From: Prosopocoilus inquinatus
Lineage: Eukaryota; Arthropoda; Insecta; Coleoptera; Lucanidae
NCBI GenBank assembly: GCA_036172665.1
Contig: CM069871.1
Location: 61,192,713 to 61,256,712 of the forward strand
Length of the DNA: 64,000 nucleotides
Direction of reading: 5' to 3'
Shown: one piece after another, positions 33,789-44,804 of the stretch
Layout: each line of letters opens with the position of its first letter
How positions within the stretch are numbered: position 1 is the first letter of the stretch
Translations under genes and position numbers: made by a program
The notes under the pieces: generated by a model
Database searches by the model: none
The model's input: only the letters and a program-made list of their open reading frames with translations
What the model was told of the DNA's origin: nothing

Positions 33789-34079
33789 ACAGGAGTAATC
33801 AATTTAAAGTTTTGTGGCAGTAGGATTTTCAATTCATTTTAGTCTCATGTAACAATAATATCACGATGAAATTATTTGACAAAAAGTGCGTCCATTAAAC
33901 GTTTCAATAAGTCAACCGGAGTACACACGCTCGCATTCCGCTTTGCAAAATTTTACAGAAATTATCCTTTTGTAGTACTTTTACGTCTCAATATAAGAAA
34001 AAGTGAGAGTGTAGGGTATTTACTTCTGCAAAAAAAGTATACTATAGTATTGCTTGCAACTGTACCGATAAAGTTTTAG
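33789..34079. other. Unassigned spacer
   Basis: No supported feature. Confidence 0.4.
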
Positions 34080-34230
34080 ATTATTTAGTATCTAGATACA
34101 ATATCTAAATACTTTTTGTGTATCTAGAAATGTATCTCAGATATTACTAAAAAAATGTAACTGCTTCTGTATCCAGATACAATTACAAAATTATCTGTTC
34201 ATCTGAAATACTAAGATACATTTTAGAACT
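34080..34230. repeat. GTATCT / AGATAC motif cluster 1
   Basis: Repeated direct and inverted copies of TATCTAGATAC-like heptamers (for example GTATCTAGATACAATATC near 34088 and GTATCCAGATACAATTAC near 34173). The same vocabulary appears at 40490-40636. Such clusters occur as subterminal repeats of hAT-like elements, but no termini were found here. Confidence 0.5.
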
Positions 34231-34689
34231 TTCATAAAAACAGCAAACCTTGGCGTAAATGCAACCTTCGATTTTATAAACTTCTTCGGTTGGTTTTCCC
34301 CTTTTTTCAATTGTGTTTCCCGGTTTATCAATTAATGACTTTTCTGGTTGATATTGTCACGAGGAAAAAAGTTATCCAAAAGTTATAATTGTATTAAAAA
34401 AAAATGTTCTGTTACGTTTACGGAGGTTTACGTTTATTTGGATGACGAATTACATTAATGATTAATTAATTAAAGTCAAGTCCTTACATTACACTATTCG
34501 TAAAATAGTACATCTAGTTGCGTTAAAGTGATTGTTACTTCTCCGGAAAGTAATTGTTTTCTTTTACATTATATTTTAGAGACACTCGTTTGCTTGGCAA
34601 AACTGAATATAAAATAATCAAAGATTTATTTTACATTACCATCAGTGTTCTTTTGGCACTACATCCGAGGCCAAACAAATCACAAATTC
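34231..34689. other. Unassigned spacer
   Basis: No supported gene or repeat. Confidence 0.4.
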
Positions 34690-35035
34690 ACTAACTCACT
34701 GACTGATTCTGATTAATCTGTCTGAAATACTGAACTGATTAACTCACTAATCTCTGATTTCAACTACTTGCTGCCTATTTACAAATGTCTCTTTTACACG
34801 TGCAGGATGTGACAAAGTGCTTTTTCCGTATTTTTCTGAAAGTCCGAGTGCAAAGATCAACGTATAAAAATTATCAGCATCTCGCTAAACTGCCAGTACA
34901 TTAATTGTTTTGATGTAATATGATTTGCTGCTGTAGCATTCTCAGGTAAGTTCATACGACTTGGGTGTCATTAGTCAGCATGGAATTCCCTCTTTTGAAA
35001 CGCTAATTTTGCGTAAGCTCCATCGACCGAAAAGA
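34690..35035 (-). repeat. Dispersed repeat family D, copy 3 (inverse)
   Basis: The reverse complement carries TTTTCGGTCGATGG, GGAATTCCATGCTGAC, AATGCTACAGCAGC, ACTTTGTCACATCCTGCACG and the TCAGT/AGTGAGTTA tail, collinear with 1860-2245 and 28519-28815. The open frame at 34971-35255 (-) overlaps it and is not called. Confidence 0.7.
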
Positions 35036-35527
35036 ACTTTAAGGTGCGAGCTAAGCAGACGTAGGTAAACCATGTTAGACAACTCCCCCAGCAGCAATTA
35101 AGTCGTGTCGACGACCGTACTTGAGAAATGCTCACTAAATAATTTTGTCTTAAAAATACACGCGTCAAATTTTGTGTTGTTTCAAAAATTATAAAAAAAA
35201 ACGAACTTAGATAAGATCGGTGCTTTCCTTTTGCAACAAATCTCACCTCAGTCACCTCAGATCAGACGCATGTCATTTCCGTTAACCGCGAACGAATAAG
35301 TTTGAACGTATACTTCATCCTGACAACTAATGTGAGTACTCCAGTGGCTAAGTGGGAGGATGAAATCCCAATAGAAACGTACTTGTTCATGTCCACGGAA
35401 ATGACGTTTATGTGATGAGGTACGATTTGTGGCAGAAAGAATGAAGCTGATGTTTCAAATGTGACAATTTATCTAAACAGAGGTCTTCTTGGTCAGCTGC
35501 TTGCAGCAGCTAGGAACTTGAAAAAAT
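35036..35527. other. Unassigned spacer
   Basis: No supported gene. Confidence 0.4.
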
Positions 35528-35618
35528 GAAGGAAAATGTTTAAATAAAAGTGAAGGAGAATGTTTAAAAAAGCGAAGGAGAATATTTAAAAAATGTGAAG
35601 GAAAATGTTTAAAAAATT
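35528..35618 (+). repeat. ~23-bp minisatellite, four units
   Basis: GAAGGARAATRTTTAAA units start at 35528, 35552, 35574 and 35597. Confidence 0.9.
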
Positions 35619-36460
35619 TTCTGTTTTTCCATTTCTTTTCTTTTAATTTTTAATCACTTTGATAATGGACTGTTTGTGTTTGACCCAACTCATCTGTCAG
35701 AGGGTGCCAAAATATGGATTGGCACGCGGGCGGCTTTTGGCCTCGCGGGGGCCCTGGCTGCATGACTGTTATTTATATATATATGTTTCATTTTATTTCG
35801 CATGGCAATAATTGGAAGTAAAATAAAAACTAACTATTACACTAGTATGATTTATTTGTATGAGGTATTTGTTCGTTATAATTTTTAATTATAAACGGAA
35901 TGATTAATTGATTTAAACTAACGAAAATTTACTGTCCCGCTTTCTGTTTCCCCAACTGTACACTGCTAAAAATTATTTGTTATTTGTAAAAATTATCAGG
36001 TTTTAACGTGTATATTATTCACATATTCATACGAAAACTGACTTAATGTTTACCGGTTTGTCTCATATAATTGACCAATTTCCTGTTTTTGCCAGTTTTG
36101 TTGAATGTTAAAAATTTGGAAACCTCAAAACTATTTAAGAGCTTAATAAAAGTTAATTTTTATTTGGTGTAGTAATATAAGCGCATATTCTCCAACCTAC
36201 ACTTTTTTTCAGGATTTTGTGTGAAAAATGTCATTTCTGTAAGTGTCCCAATTTATAAAAGTCCCTAAAAATAGCCCTCTTTTTTTAGCTAGTCCTATTT
36301 GTCTTTTCTTTATTGATCAGTACTGCAAGTAGAATATGTGCTTAAGATGATATAAACCTCTAAAATCGTTAAAAAGTTAAATCATTTACCTAGTTTATCC
36401 AACACATCGACCATCTTTTTTTGTTAGTGGAGCAGAGTACAGCGGCGTTAAAGTACCAGG
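35619..36460. other. Unassigned AT-rich spacer
   Basis: A GC-rich run (GCACGCGGGCGGC and on) lies at about 35720-35760. No gene is recognised. Confidence 0.4.
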
Positions 36461-36600
36461 CAGGGTTGGAAAGTTTAAAACAAACTGTTTAAAACATAGT
36501 GTTTAAAACATGTTTAAAATACCGAATTAAAAACATACTATCTGTTTTAAACAAAATGTTTCAAACATGTTTTTTTTTGTTAATGTTTTAAGTTCATTTT
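36461..36600 (+). mobile_element. hAT-like end with GTTTAAAC subterminal cluster
   Basis: CAGGGTTGGAAAGTTTAAAA resembles hAT termini that start CAGGGTTGG. It is followed within 130 bp by seven or so GTTTAAAAC / GTTTTAAAC / GTTTCAAAC copies in both orientations. No inverse terminus was found, so the extent is uncertain. Confidence 0.4.
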
Positions 36601-37533
36601 TTTAGTTTTAAGCTAAAAAAGAACACTTTTGATATAAGTGTTTTATTTTTGCAACGTAATACAGTGTAACCAGAAGCTAATTGTTTAGGATCGGTATTTC
36701 ACTCACAGGTTAACTTTAAACTTTAGTTTATTCCCATATCAGTGGTTTTAATAATTGTAGACAATGCGTGGTTAAGCTGATGACGTGATGACTACACTGT
36801 AGTTCTGATTTGAACTAAATTTGAATTGCATTAGATTGATTATAATCAATTCATTAATTATTACTCATCACTAGAATAATACTTATATTGTAAAATTTTA
36901 AAATACCTTTTCAATATTTAACCTTTTATTATTACATTAAGTTTTGAAACATACTGGGTCCTCCGCTTCCCTGTTCATACTATGGGCTACGGGATGAGTT
37001 ATTATGTAGCAAACTTAATACAATGTTAGTTCAAAAAGTGATCGTAGGATGTCGCTATTTAAACTATTTATAAAGTTGTCGTTTCATTTGTCTTCATTGT
37101 ATTTCTACCGTGTGTCCCAAAGCCATATATTCGCCCTTCTAGAATTTTAAGGTTTGCTTAAAATCTGAAAACGATAAATTAAACAAAAATTTAATTTGAA
37201 TTTTAAGACATATACCTACTGGACTTTTGGTTTCACCTGAAGTACTATCAACTTTGTTATTTTAAATAGAACGTGCTACATGTTTCTTCTTATTTGAAAT
37301 TTTTGTTTTCCAGGATTGAAAGCCACGAGTCATGTATTTTAATACTTCATACAAAGGTAGTGATGTCCACAGAGGATGTACAGAAAATGGAGATTTCTGC
37401 GAGATAACCGCATCCTTGTTGATGCTTGTAGTTAAAATTACAGAACTATAAATCGGTCTAATTTGTTTGATCGCGTCGGTACAAGAATCTTAAAAAAATT
37501 GTCGCTGTCTCATTTTTTTTTATATAATAATGA
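36601..37533. other. Unassigned spacer
   Basis: No supported gene. Confidence 0.4.
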
Positions 37534-39790
37534 ATGAGCGGATTCTATGCTAAATGCATATTGCATGCATATTTTGCATATTTGAGCATTTTGTTCAATT
37601 TTCGCATATTTCTTAAAAACGTGCATATATATGCATATTTGAAAGAATTTGTGTCGAAGTGAGTAAATTTTTTCCTGAATTCTTAATTCGTCAGAACATG
37701 TTGTTGCATTAATTAGGGTCTAGTTTGCACCCTTCTTGGGCTTAAGCAGGCAGAATTTTCCAAGTAGTGAATTAGGGATTTCCAAGTACTTTCTTAACGA
37801 TGCGGTGGGGCGTTCATGTTTGCAATATTGTTTCATCACTTCTTCAAGGATTATTAGTCGGTTATTGCTGCGAACGTTTAGTTCTTCCGTAAAAGTATTT
37901 TTGTTTGTGAGAAGTGCAATATGCCGAAAGACAATTCGAGCCTGGTTAATTCCTGGATCAGAAGCTATCCCGAGCTTGCTTACACCAATGGAAGCGTATT
38001 CTGTAAAGCCTGTAGTAAAATGGTAAGTTTTAAGTTTGTTTTCTTCCTCCTTAGGTAAATATTTGCTTGGTTCTTGAATATTGAAAGTTCAGACAGTTTA
38101 AAAAAATTCAAGTTCTTGTTGTAGATACCAACCCAACGAAAATTTTCGGTCACACAACATGTCGGGACAGAACTACACAAGTCAAAGTGCAAGAAGATGA
38201 ATGAATCGAAAACATTTCAATTACCCTTAGACAGTGGACCGTCGTTGATGACTTCATCTAATGAACAACAAGAATTTAATGCTGATTTATGCGAGGCGAT
38301 GATTTGTGCAAACATACCTTTCAAAAAATTGCAAAATTCTATTTTGAAAAGTTTTTTGGAAAAATATACCAAGAAAAATGTTCCCGATGAAAGTACGTTA
38401 AGAAAAAATTACGTGCCTCGCATCTACAACGATACTCTAAAAGAAGTCAAGAAAATCGTAGAAAATCAATATATTTATTTTATTGTGGATGAAACTACTG
38501 ATTCTTGTGGGCGTTACATTGTAAATTTGTTAATAGGGTCTTTGCGGGAAGATAAACCTAGTGAATCTTATTTAATAGCCTGTACACAGTTAGACAAAAC
38601 TAATCATTTAAGTATTTTAAGATCTGTTAATGAATGTTTTATGAAATTTTTCTCACCTAATGTAGTTCCTACTGAAAAAATTTTACTTATGGTATCAGAT
38701 GCTGCCCCTTACATGGTTAAAGCCGGGCAGCAATTTAAAACAATTTATAAAAATTTAGTTCACGTGAGTTGTTTAGCTCATGGATGTAACAGAGTAGCTG
38801 AACATATTAGATGTGAATTTTCTGATGTAAATCTACTAATTAGTACCATTAAAAAAATATTTGTCAAAAGTCCCCTACGAGTTCAGTTGTACAGGGAAAA
38901 ATTGCCGAATGTACCTTTACCTCCCGAACCAGTGTTGATTAGGTGGGGAACTTAGTTGGAAGCGGCAATGTTTTATGCTGAACATTTTGTAGCAATTAAG
39001 GAATTGGTTGTAGAGTTTAATGCCCAAGATAGTGCTGCTATTGCAAAGGCACAAAATATTGTAACAAAAACTTCATTGGCAAATCAACTGAACTTCATCA
39101 AAATGCATTACAGTTTTGTAATACAAACTATAAACAATTTAGAAAAACCGAAAATGTCTTTAATAGAATCCGTTAAAATTGTTAAAGAATTTAAAGAGAA
39201 TATTTCAAAAGTTCCAGGTAAAATCGGCAGTTCAGTAAATAAAAAATGTTTATCCGTTTTAGATAAAAATAGCGGCTTCAAAACCCTTGAGGAAATTTAC
39301 GAAATTTTGAATGGAAACTTTGAAATTGACTTAAGTGTAGAATTTTCAGCTATGAGTCACTTTAAATATGCCCCAATTACCTCCGTGGATGTTGAAAGGA
39401 GTTTTTCAATTTATAAAAATATTTTGTCAGATAAAAGGCAAAATTTCCTGGTAGAGAACTTGGAAAAACACATTGTTGTAAATTATAATCGAAGATTTTT
39501 TTAGTCGTTATAATATTTACTTAATAATGTACATACATAATATACATACTTCCTTCATATAAGCGTTTACAAATAAATGTAAATAAATTGTATAAAATAT
39601 AATGTTTTTTATTTGAATAAGAATGCCCATAAAACACAGTAGACCAGTTATTGCATTATTTGAAGTGTTCGGCCTATCTTGCACATATTTCGCCATTTTT
39701 AGTGCATATATATGTGCATATTTCATCATTTTTTAGTGCATATATATGCGCATATTTCATCAAAATTACTCGCATATAAATCCGCTCTCT
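37534..39790 (+). mobile_element. hAT transposon, copy 2 (2257 bp)
   Basis: Flanked by AATAATGA (37526-37533 and 39791-39798). The termini and TGCATAT-rich subterminal regions are as in copy 1. Only about a dozen substitutions separate the copies, apart from the 61-nt coding deletion in copy 1, a 4-nt indel near 37628, and a ~32-bp duplication of the right subterminal motif here (39700-39760). Confidence 0.93.
37921..39504 (+). pseudogene. hAT transposase, copy 2, full length but with one nonsense codon
   Basis: Exon 1 is 37921-38022, the intron 38023-38124, and exon 2 38125-39504, giving about 493 codons. VDETTD has its Asp at about residue 156 and MVSDAA its Asp at about residue 226. The CLAHGCNRVAEHIRCEF region that copy 1 lacks is intact. 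A TAG at 38953-38955 interrupts the frame where copy 1 has TGG, just after VLIRWGT; the frame is open again from 38956 to the normal stop. The C terminus has APITSVDVERSFS. The distal hAT half would not be made. Confidence 0.9.
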
Positions 39791-39844
39791 AATAATGATT
39801 TAATACTAAATTATGCAAATTTAAAATTTTTTCTGAAAATTTTT

Positions 39845-40015
39845 AGGAAAAAGGCACATTATGGGCATTTTGGTCAGAAATAGGCATTTATCCATAAATA
39901 GGCAAAAATAGGCATTATAAAACTTTACCATTTGAACAGTAACTGCATGAAACTTATTTGTAATCAGGTCCTATCAAAACAGTGTTTAACAAATTGAAAA
40001 GGCAAATGCCTAAAC
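39845..40015. repeat. GGCAT / GGCAAA motif cluster
   Basis: AAAGGCACATTATGGGCATT, AATAGGCATTTATCC, AATAGGCAAAAATAGGCATT and AGGCAAATGCCTAAAC fall within 170 bp. Such spaced pentamers are typical of hAT-like subterminal regions. It lies just outside hAT copy 2 and is unrelated in sequence. Confidence 0.45.
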
Positions 40016-40489
40016 GCAGTTTAGCCATGACGTTGCCTCAGTTCCATAAGCTAATGTGTTTTACAATTTTTCTGTTTGATTTTTTTCATGTGAAATTACG
40101 TTAAATTACTTTTCGGCAATCACTTGTTTATTTATTTATTTATTTTTTTTGATGATATAATAAACGTTTTATCATTCTGAGTATGTGTTTATTTCCCGTC
40201 CAATGATAAACTGAAATTTGTATAAATTACCGAAATGACTATTGTGCATTACAGAAATGACGAAAATCAAATCAGTTTCCCTTAATTATATTGAAACGTA
40301 GGTACGTATGATCTTTGCTGATACTGAAAATGAACTTATTTAGCATAATTTTATAATACTGGCAAACAAAATTTGAAATAATTTTCAATTTTTTTATTAT
40401 TACTTTCTTTCTCAAACTGGACAATTACATGATATCCATCCTTACTCAGAAACTAGGCTTGGATTGCAAATAATATCGTATCTCCGCCA
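40016..40489. other. Unassigned spacer
   Basis: Contains a (TTTA)n run at 40127-40145. Nothing else. Confidence 0.4.
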
Positions 40490-40636
40490 GTTTAAGTTAC
40501 TAAATTTTACAGTTGTAAGTATCTTGATAAACTGCAGATACTTTTTTGTATCTGCATTTGTATCTAGATATTTTCCGGAAAAAGTATCTGTATCTGCATT
40601 TACATACTTATTTCTGAAAGTATCTGCATCTGTATA
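40490..40636. repeat. GTATCT / GCAGATAC motif cluster 2
   Basis: About eight copies of GTATCTG or its inverse (for example GTATCTGCATTTGTATCTAG), ending where the mariner-like element begins at 40637. The same vocabulary occurs at 34080-34230. The two open frames crossing it on opposite strands are artefacts. Confidence 0.55.
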
Positions 40637-41163
40637 CACTGTGTCCACATTTCGATGCTCACCATCGGCATCTCGTTTATTAGAAGACATAGAGCAACGG
40701 TTAAATGGGGAATGTTTTGCAAAATTCAATGCTTTTTTAAATTTTAAGATAATTAAAAAAAACAAAATTTGACGATTTCAATATTCCTCAATAACTCGAT
40801 AACACCTGATGTGACCTCTTCTAAACATTTACATTATTCAGACACTTTTTTAAGAAAAAGTTTTTGATGCAAACAGAAACCTCCGATTGTCATTTGCTTT
40901 CAAGTTATTAACGCTAAGTTTTGTTTTTCATATGGCACCCATATTAGGTTTTCAGTTAGTTAGATAGTCTTTAAAAAGAGCTTTTCAACGATGTATAACA
41001 TACCCGAACAATTTTTATTTTTAGGGGAGATATTAACAAAAACATAAATTAATCCCTTATGAAACTAGTAGGCTATGAAATTAAACACACAATACTGTAA
41101 AATAACGAAACGATATTGACGTAACAGATATTTGGAACTACTAACAAACGAAAAATACCTGCT

Positions 41164-41545
41164 TCGAAACAAATTATTAATCCTGACGACATGGAGAACA
41201 TCTGGTTCCAGCAGGATTGTTACCTGGCCCATAACAGTCGTGACGTACATTTTTTGAGAGAAAACTTTAATGAGAGTGCTTTCAAATAATGGACCAGTAC
41301 AATTGTTTGCGAGATCGCCCGACCTTACCCCCCTTGACTTTATTTATGGGGTACCACTAAAAACGAAGTATTTAATTTTGCACCGCCAAAAGTTCGGGGA
41401 ATTTTAGAACAAAGAATTCTGGATGTGCTGAGATCATTAAGCGAAAACACACTTTGTAGTGTCTGAAACTCTGTTAGAATAAGGTGTTAAAAGTGTGTGG
41501 AACCGAATGGTCGTCCCCTCTTGTACAGCATATACACTGCGATCG
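41164..41545 (+). pseudogene. Decayed IS630/Tc1/mariner transposase fragment
   Basis: One frame reads NPDDMENIWFQQDCYLAH and a shifted frame resumes with ARSPDLTPLDF. These are the second and third catalytic blocks of the IS630-Tc1-mariner DDE/D domain, with Asp rather than Glu at the third position, as in mariner-type enzymes. At least one frameshift, a stop at about 41287 and later stops disable it. The N-terminal DNA-binding part was not found. It lies inside the element whose ends it would have recognised, just after the left TIR. Confidence 0.75.
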
Positions 41546-41899
41546 TAAATGGTTGAACGTGCCGCTTCATACAAAAATTTCTTGGTCCACTTACTAGAAA
41601 TCATGTACCCAATTTAAAGGCGTGCGGATGTAATTTTAACCTAAAAACTGTGTAACATTAATCATAAATCGAGACGTAAAGAACGTTACTTACTTGTAAA
41701 AATAAAGTCAACTGAATAATAGTATTCAAAAATACTTATTTACTGATTTCGAATGATTTAAACTGCAAATTGTAGAAAACTCAAACATAAACAAACCATA
41801 CACGAACGCTACTGCTTGCCAGCTGATCTGGAGCATTCAAAAACGTGAAAATTCCCTAGGCGGAAAGTAGTTTTGATCACCTTTGGGTATTTACTTTCT

Positions 41900-43176
41900 C
41901 AAGGACGCTCAATCATTTACGACCACAGTGTATGTTTCTAATTTTGACACAGCTTTTCAAAATAGTAAATTTCACTTTTATGCTGATGACGTACAAATTT
42001 ATAAATCTTTCCATCCATCGCAGTTATTACAAGCAAGCAATGAAATAAATGCCGATTTAGTCAGACTGGGCGTTACTGCTAAAAATAACTGTCTTCGATT
42101 GAATCCAAATAAATCGAAGGTAATCATATGTACTTGGCAAAAAGAAATTAAGGGAGGAAGCCGCCGAAAGTTCGAGTATTCTACTGGAAGATTTACGCTT
42201 GATTCAGGACAAGGTAGTAAAAAATTTAGGCTTACTTATAGATACCGATTTAAGGTTCAGAGAACATGTCTCTTATATCGTCAGAAATGCATATCTTGGT
42301 CTTAAATTACTTTACAGTTGTAGGCATATCTTTAATTAAAAACTTAATATTCATTTATGTAATACTTTTGTCCTGTCTAAATTAAATTATTGTGATATGA
42401 TATATGGCCCATGTTTAGAAGCAATGTCGGCTGTAAGACTGCTAACAGTACAAAATTCCTGTATAAGATTAATATACGGTATGCGTAAATTCGATAGAGT
42501 TAGTCAAAAATTGAATGAAGTTGGTTGGCTGAACATGGAAAATTCGCGTATGCTGCATGCAGCAAATTTATATTACAACATTTTGAAGACACGTTTTCGT
42601 CCGCACCTTTGCAAGAAGATCTCTTATTGTACTGATGTGCATAACTTGAATCTTAGATTCAAAGGTTTAATGACGCCACCCCTCCACTTTTCTGAAATTA
42701 TTAAACGTTCTTTTCAATACAATATATACAGACTTTACAACCGTTTCTACAATTTATTCGCTAACACATCACACGGTAATTTTAAGAAAAAACTATACGT
42801 GTTACTTAAATAGGAATGTAAATTTAGGTTGAGCAACTGTTTCAATGTGTCATTATCACTTATTTTTCCTTTCTTTTCTTTTCTCCTCTTTTTAACCCAA
42901 CTTCTCTATTCTTACTTGTTGGCTTCAACTCTGCCTTTATCACTATTCTTTTTTCTTCCTTCCCTTGTAATATTAAGATTACGATGCTTCTCTTAATATA
43001 GGCTTTTCATCCTTTCCTCAGTTCCTGTTTTCCTTTTTTTTTGTAGTTTAAGTATACAAAGGTTAAGTGGAGCAGAACTTCGCCTTTGTTTGTCTACATT
43101 GCTTGTACTTGTACTTAGAACGTTGTGAATACGTACATATTAAATAAAGTCATTATTATTATTATTATTATTATAT
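41900..43176 (+). pseudogene. LINE B: 5'-truncated, frameshifted RT remnant with (ATT)n tail
   Basis: The first frame has YVSNFDTAFQ and FHFYADDVQIY (catalytic YADD). It loses frame around 42170-42300 and resumes at 42397 with QNSCIRLIYGMRKF, GWLNMENSR and TDVHNLNLRFKG, ending at TAA 42811-42813. A ~330-bp 3' UTR ends in AAATAAAGTC and an (ATT)n tail at about 43151-43176. The C-terminal blocks match LINE A closely. It is inserted in the mariner-like element downstream of the transposase relic. Confidence 0.85.
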
Positions 43177-43235
43177 TGAACAGTTTCTTTAAGTCAACCT
43201 GAACTTTTAGTACGCTTTCTTTACTTTTTTTTATG

Positions 43236-44399
43236 ACTTTTATTATCATTTTTTTTGAAAATAAACTTAGTCTGTTGGTTACTCTTGATTATTCTAAGGC
43301 CTTTGACAGAATAAATCATGAACTCTTATTAGCTATTTTACATTATATTGGCCTAGATGCAGCCTCTGTTACTTTACTTTCCAATTATCTTAACCGAAGA
43401 ACACAAACAGTTGTCCTTGATAATCGTCATTCAGATATTGCATCACTTAGATCAGGAGTACCGCAGGGATCTATCCTTAGACCTTTGCTTTATTCAATCT
43501 ATACCTCTAATTTTTTCTCGTTTGGTAAAATTCAATCTAATCACCACATGTATGCCGACGATACACAACTGTATAGATCATTTAGTTTCCCCAGTCTTGA
43601 TACAGCCGTCCATGATATTAACACCGACCTAAGTAAGTTAGTTGATATTTCGTCAAAACACTGTTTAGAGATCAATCCTAATAAATCGTACTATTCTTTG
43701 TTTGGCAGAGAAGTTTCTCGCAGTTCTGCTTTGCCACTAATCGCAATTACCCTTAACAATTCTAGGTTGAAGCACTGTGATTCTTTAAAAAATCTGGGTT
43801 TAATAATTGACGTAAAATTACGTTTCAAAGAACATGTGACAGCATGCATAAGAAAAGCTTTCTGTAATTTAAAAATATTGTACTCTAGTAGACATTTTCT
43901 AACGACGACAGCAAAAATTACATTATGTGAATCTATGATATTGTCACATTTCAGCTTCTGTGACGTTGTTTATGGTCCATGTTTAGATTTCAGAGATATT
44001 AAGCGTATTCAGACAATGCAAAACAGTTGCCTAAGATTTATTTACGGTATTCCGAGACGGCAGCATATTTCTTACAAGTTACAGGAAGCGAAATGGCTTA
44101 ATATGGAGGACAGACGTTTTCTCCATTTCGCCAGTTTTTCTCACAAAATTTTAATATCTGGAACCCCTCCTTATCTATTGATGAAAATTAGACATCGCAC
44201 AGATATACATAGTATAAATATAAGACGTAAAGATTTCCTTGATGTTCCTAAACACAAAACAACACTATTCAAGAGATCATTTACTTATAACGTAGTGTAC
44301 TGTTTAAATAGCCTCGATTGTACTCTAAAACAATTACCTCTTAAACAATTTAAGAGATATCTGAAGCTGTACCTGTTGACTAGACGAGCGTTAACATGA
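43236..44399 (+). pseudogene. LINE C: 5'-truncated RT with an intact remaining frame
   Basis: Coding similarity starts at about ENKLSLLVTLDYSKAFDRINHE (43255) and continues without a stop to TGA at 44397-44399, about 380 codons. Motifs: SGVPQGSILRPLLYSIY (Arg where LINE A has Gly), HHMYADDTQLY (catalytic YADD), SLKNLGLIIDVKLRF, NSCLRFIYGIPRR and WLNMEDRRFLHFA. The fingers, earlier palm blocks and endonuclease are absent, so it is a dead-on-arrival insert despite the open frame. The UTR runs to about 44760 (AATAAATTTATT), where the mariner-like right arm soon begins. It starts only 60 bp after the LINE B tail. Confidence 0.85.
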
Positions 44400-44804
44400 G
44401 ATGTTTAACGTAAAATATATAACACAATTTTTAATATTACTTTATGAAATTTGCTTGTTTCCGCCAAAACTACATACATTAAATTTCTTTCCTAATTTCT
44501 GTTTCTTTAGATCAACTAAGATTGTCCTTCCATTTATAGGTCTGCCATGTGTTATCAAACTTTCATATATAGTACTTATATTTATAAATATAACTTGGTT
44601 AAGTTTAGTTAAGTTCGGGTTGGCAGGTAGAACAGTTTGCTGCATTTGTTGTAGTAAACTGATGCCAGTCCCATTGGATTCTTATCATCTGTTTCGTCAC
44701 TGTAATTTTTTTTTTTTCTTTGAAATGGTCCAATAAATTTATTATAAAATTATTAAATTTCGTTATTTTACAGAATACTTAGCATATCTTTAAGCTTTCT
44801 CATT
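44400..44804 (+). other. 3' UTR of LINE C and junction to the mariner-like right TIR
   Basis: The sequence after the LINE C stop has no further coding; a polyadenylation-like AATAAA occurs at about 44733. The right TIR begins near 44805. Confidence 0.5.
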
